Origin: Candidatus Gastranaerophilus phascolarcticola
GTDB lineage: Bacteria > Cyanobacteriota > Vampirovibrionia > Gastranaerophilales > Gastranaerophilaceae
DNA length: 33,688 bases
Direction: 5' to 3'
Assembly: GCA_001899335.1 (NCBI GenBank)
Contig: MOYE01000001.1
Coordinates: 305,845 to 339,532 of the forward strand
Below are positions 32,714 to 33,688 of the stretch, piece by piece; positions within the stretch are counted from its first letter, which is position 1, and every line of letters starts with the position of its first letter. A program made the translations under genes and the position numbers. The notes below the pieces were generated by a model. The model was not told where the DNA came from, did not search any database, and worked only from the letters and a program-made list of their open reading frames with translations.

Positions 32714-33688
32714 ATGTACATGAAAAACGAAAAAGCTGGAAACTGCCTTGGTATGGGCGTTTCGACCCGGGGGGGGGGGCGACCTTCTGAACAGCCCAAT
32801 CGGCTAATAGCCATGTGGCTAAGAAATCTGAAAAGCGCTTCAGCGTTCACTATGGCAGAAATTTTGCTGTCATTAACAATTATTGGCGTTGTAGCGGCTA
32901 TTACATTACCGTCATTGACGGGTAATATTAATGAACGTACTTGGAATACGCAGCGTAAAGCACTTTATGCACGTTTCTCACAAGCACTTGCATTGATGCC
33001 TAACTTGAACGGTTACGGTACTCTTCATGCTGCCGGTACTGATGCTTCAGGAAGTTCTTATGATGCAGAAGATGATGCAGCAATGGCTTTCTTGACTGAT
33101 GGTCTTACAAAAGTTTTGAAAACAACAAACCTTTGTGACGCTGATGCATTAGCAGATTGCGGTATCCCTGATACAATTACAGCTATGAATGGCGATGTAA
33201 TCAGCAACTTTAATACATCTCCATACAATACGTTGGTTGGTTTCAACAGCATGTTTAACGGAACTTGGAACGACGGAACAAGTGGTGCAACTAACTATAC
33301 TTATGAACAATTAGATACTAAAGCAGCTGCATTTGAGACTGCAAACGGTGAATCAATCGTTGTTTATTACAATCCAAACTGCGTTGGCGATTTGAACGAA
33401 ACCGGCTGGCACTATACACAACCAAAAATGTGTGCAAACTTTGTGTATGACTTAAATGGTAGCAAAGGTCCAAACACAGTTGGTAAGGATATCGGCTTTA
33501 TTACAGCATTGTATCCATCAGACCCTGTAATTGTAGCTCCAATGCCATTTGCAACAAACGCAGGTTCAGGAGCGCAAACTGCGGCAGGACAAATGTGCAA
33601 AAACCAAGACAGCGAAGCGCGACTCCCAAATAGAGACGAGCTAACGTCAATGTTCTATAACCGAACCCTCTTAGGTATTGCGTCCGGT
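32714..33688 (+). CDS. Prepilin-like protein, copy 4 (G-tract in leader); 3' end missing
   Basis: Open from ATG 32714 (AAGGAG 10 bases upstream) to the window end, 325 codons with no stop. A long 44-residue leader (MYMKNEKAGNCLGMGVSTRG, then GG-R-P-S-E...SASA) precedes A|FTMAE and the shared helix and NINERTWNTQRKALYAR block. Eleven G encode part of the leader and the frame is intact through them. An internal in-frame ATG at 32813 would give a short basic leader MWLRNLKSASA without the tract, but has no ribosome site. The core MCANFVYDLNGSKGPNTVGK is present. The lectin-like tip starts (SEARLPNRDELTS) and is cut at the window edge. Confidence 0.87.
   Translation, partial: MYMKNEKAGNCLGMGVSTRGGGRPSEQPNRLIAMWLRNLKSASAFTMAEILLSLTIIGVVAAITLPSLTGNINERTWNTQRKALYARFSQALALMPNLNGYGTLHAAGTDASGSSYDAEDDAAMAFLTDGLTKVLKTTNLCDADALADCGIPDTITAMNGDVISNFNTSPYNTLVGFNSMFNGTWNDGTSGATNYTYEQLDTKAAAFETANGESIVVYYNPNCVGDLNETGWHYTQPKMCANFVYDLNGSKGPNTVGKDIGFITALYPSDPVIVAPMPFATNAGSGAQTAAGQMCKNQDSEARLPNRDELTSMFYNRTLLGIASG
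32769..32779 (+). repeat. Poly-G tract (11 G) in leader of prepilin copy 4
   Basis: Eleven G followed by CG. With 11 the frame from ATG 32714 is open. With 10 it meets TAA at about 32805; with 12 it meets TGA at about 32788. Confidence 0.9.

Overview
This 33.7 kb window is AT-rich bacterial chromosome. The best lineage marker is the RNA polymerase beta' subunit, which is encoded as two adjacent genes (rpoC1 and rpoC2). RpoC2 carries an insertion of about 650 residues after the trigger loop. This split is typical of Cyanobacteriota, including the non-photosynthetic Melainabacteria/Vampirovibrionia. No photosynthesis gene is present, and the base composition and the prepilin-like family (FTMAE cleavage motif) fit a gut Gastranaerophilales-like organism. 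The taxonomic placement is inference from gene content.

Layout, left to right. 1-2392: two prepilin-like genes flank a divergent XRE-family repressor. 2400-2464: tandem hairpins between converging transcripts. 2488-11469 (minus): the rpoB-rpoC1-rpoC2 operon, with a GC-rich hairpin-bearing leader. 11735-11981 (plus): a probable structured non-coding RNA with its own promoter and terminator, divergent from rpoB. 12058-16497 (plus): a tight operon of thioredoxin-like protein, ccdA, ribH, murQ, gpsA and a PSP1/RicT gene. 16481-17149 (minus): a small membrane-anchored unknown. 17186-20782 (plus): mutS, then a third prepilin-like gene in the same direction. 20990-23788 (plus): a fragment of the spc ribosomal operon (rpsE, rpmD, rplO, secY). 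23969-24463 (minus): a DtxR/MntR-type regulator, divergent from mnmA-bioB (24557-26577, plus). 26604-28546 (minus): pyrG and gatC. 28584-32525 (minus): two large paralogous proteins of unknown function. 32714-end (plus): a fourth prepilin-like gene that runs off the window.

The most striking system is the prepilin-like family. All four copies share an almost invariant N-terminal segment (class III prepilin signal plus about 50 residues), a conserved calcium-loop-like core (DLNGxKGPN...GKDIGF) and a C-terminal domain resembling DUF1566/C-type-lectin-like folds. The segments between these are highly divergent. In three of the four copies a run of 11-12 consecutive G residues lies in the leader-peptide codons just before the cleavage site. 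In each copy the present tract keeps the frame open, and a change of one G would lead to an early stop. This is the expected layout of slipped-strand (phase-variable) contingency loci, here controlling surface or secretion pseudopilins with variable tips. One G-tract copy follows mutS by 30 bp, and MutS corrects this type of slippage. The fourth copy has no tract and instead has a promoter overlapped by palindromes next to the divergent repressor, so two modes of control appear to be used in one family.

The remaining genes are mostly housekeeping: transcription, translation, translocation, mismatch repair, CTP, lipid precursor, riboflavin, biotin, tRNA thiolation and wall recycling. Several promoters have extended -10 elements (TGnTATAAT-like). 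In two cases the -10 lies so close to the start codon that the mRNA is probably leaderless.
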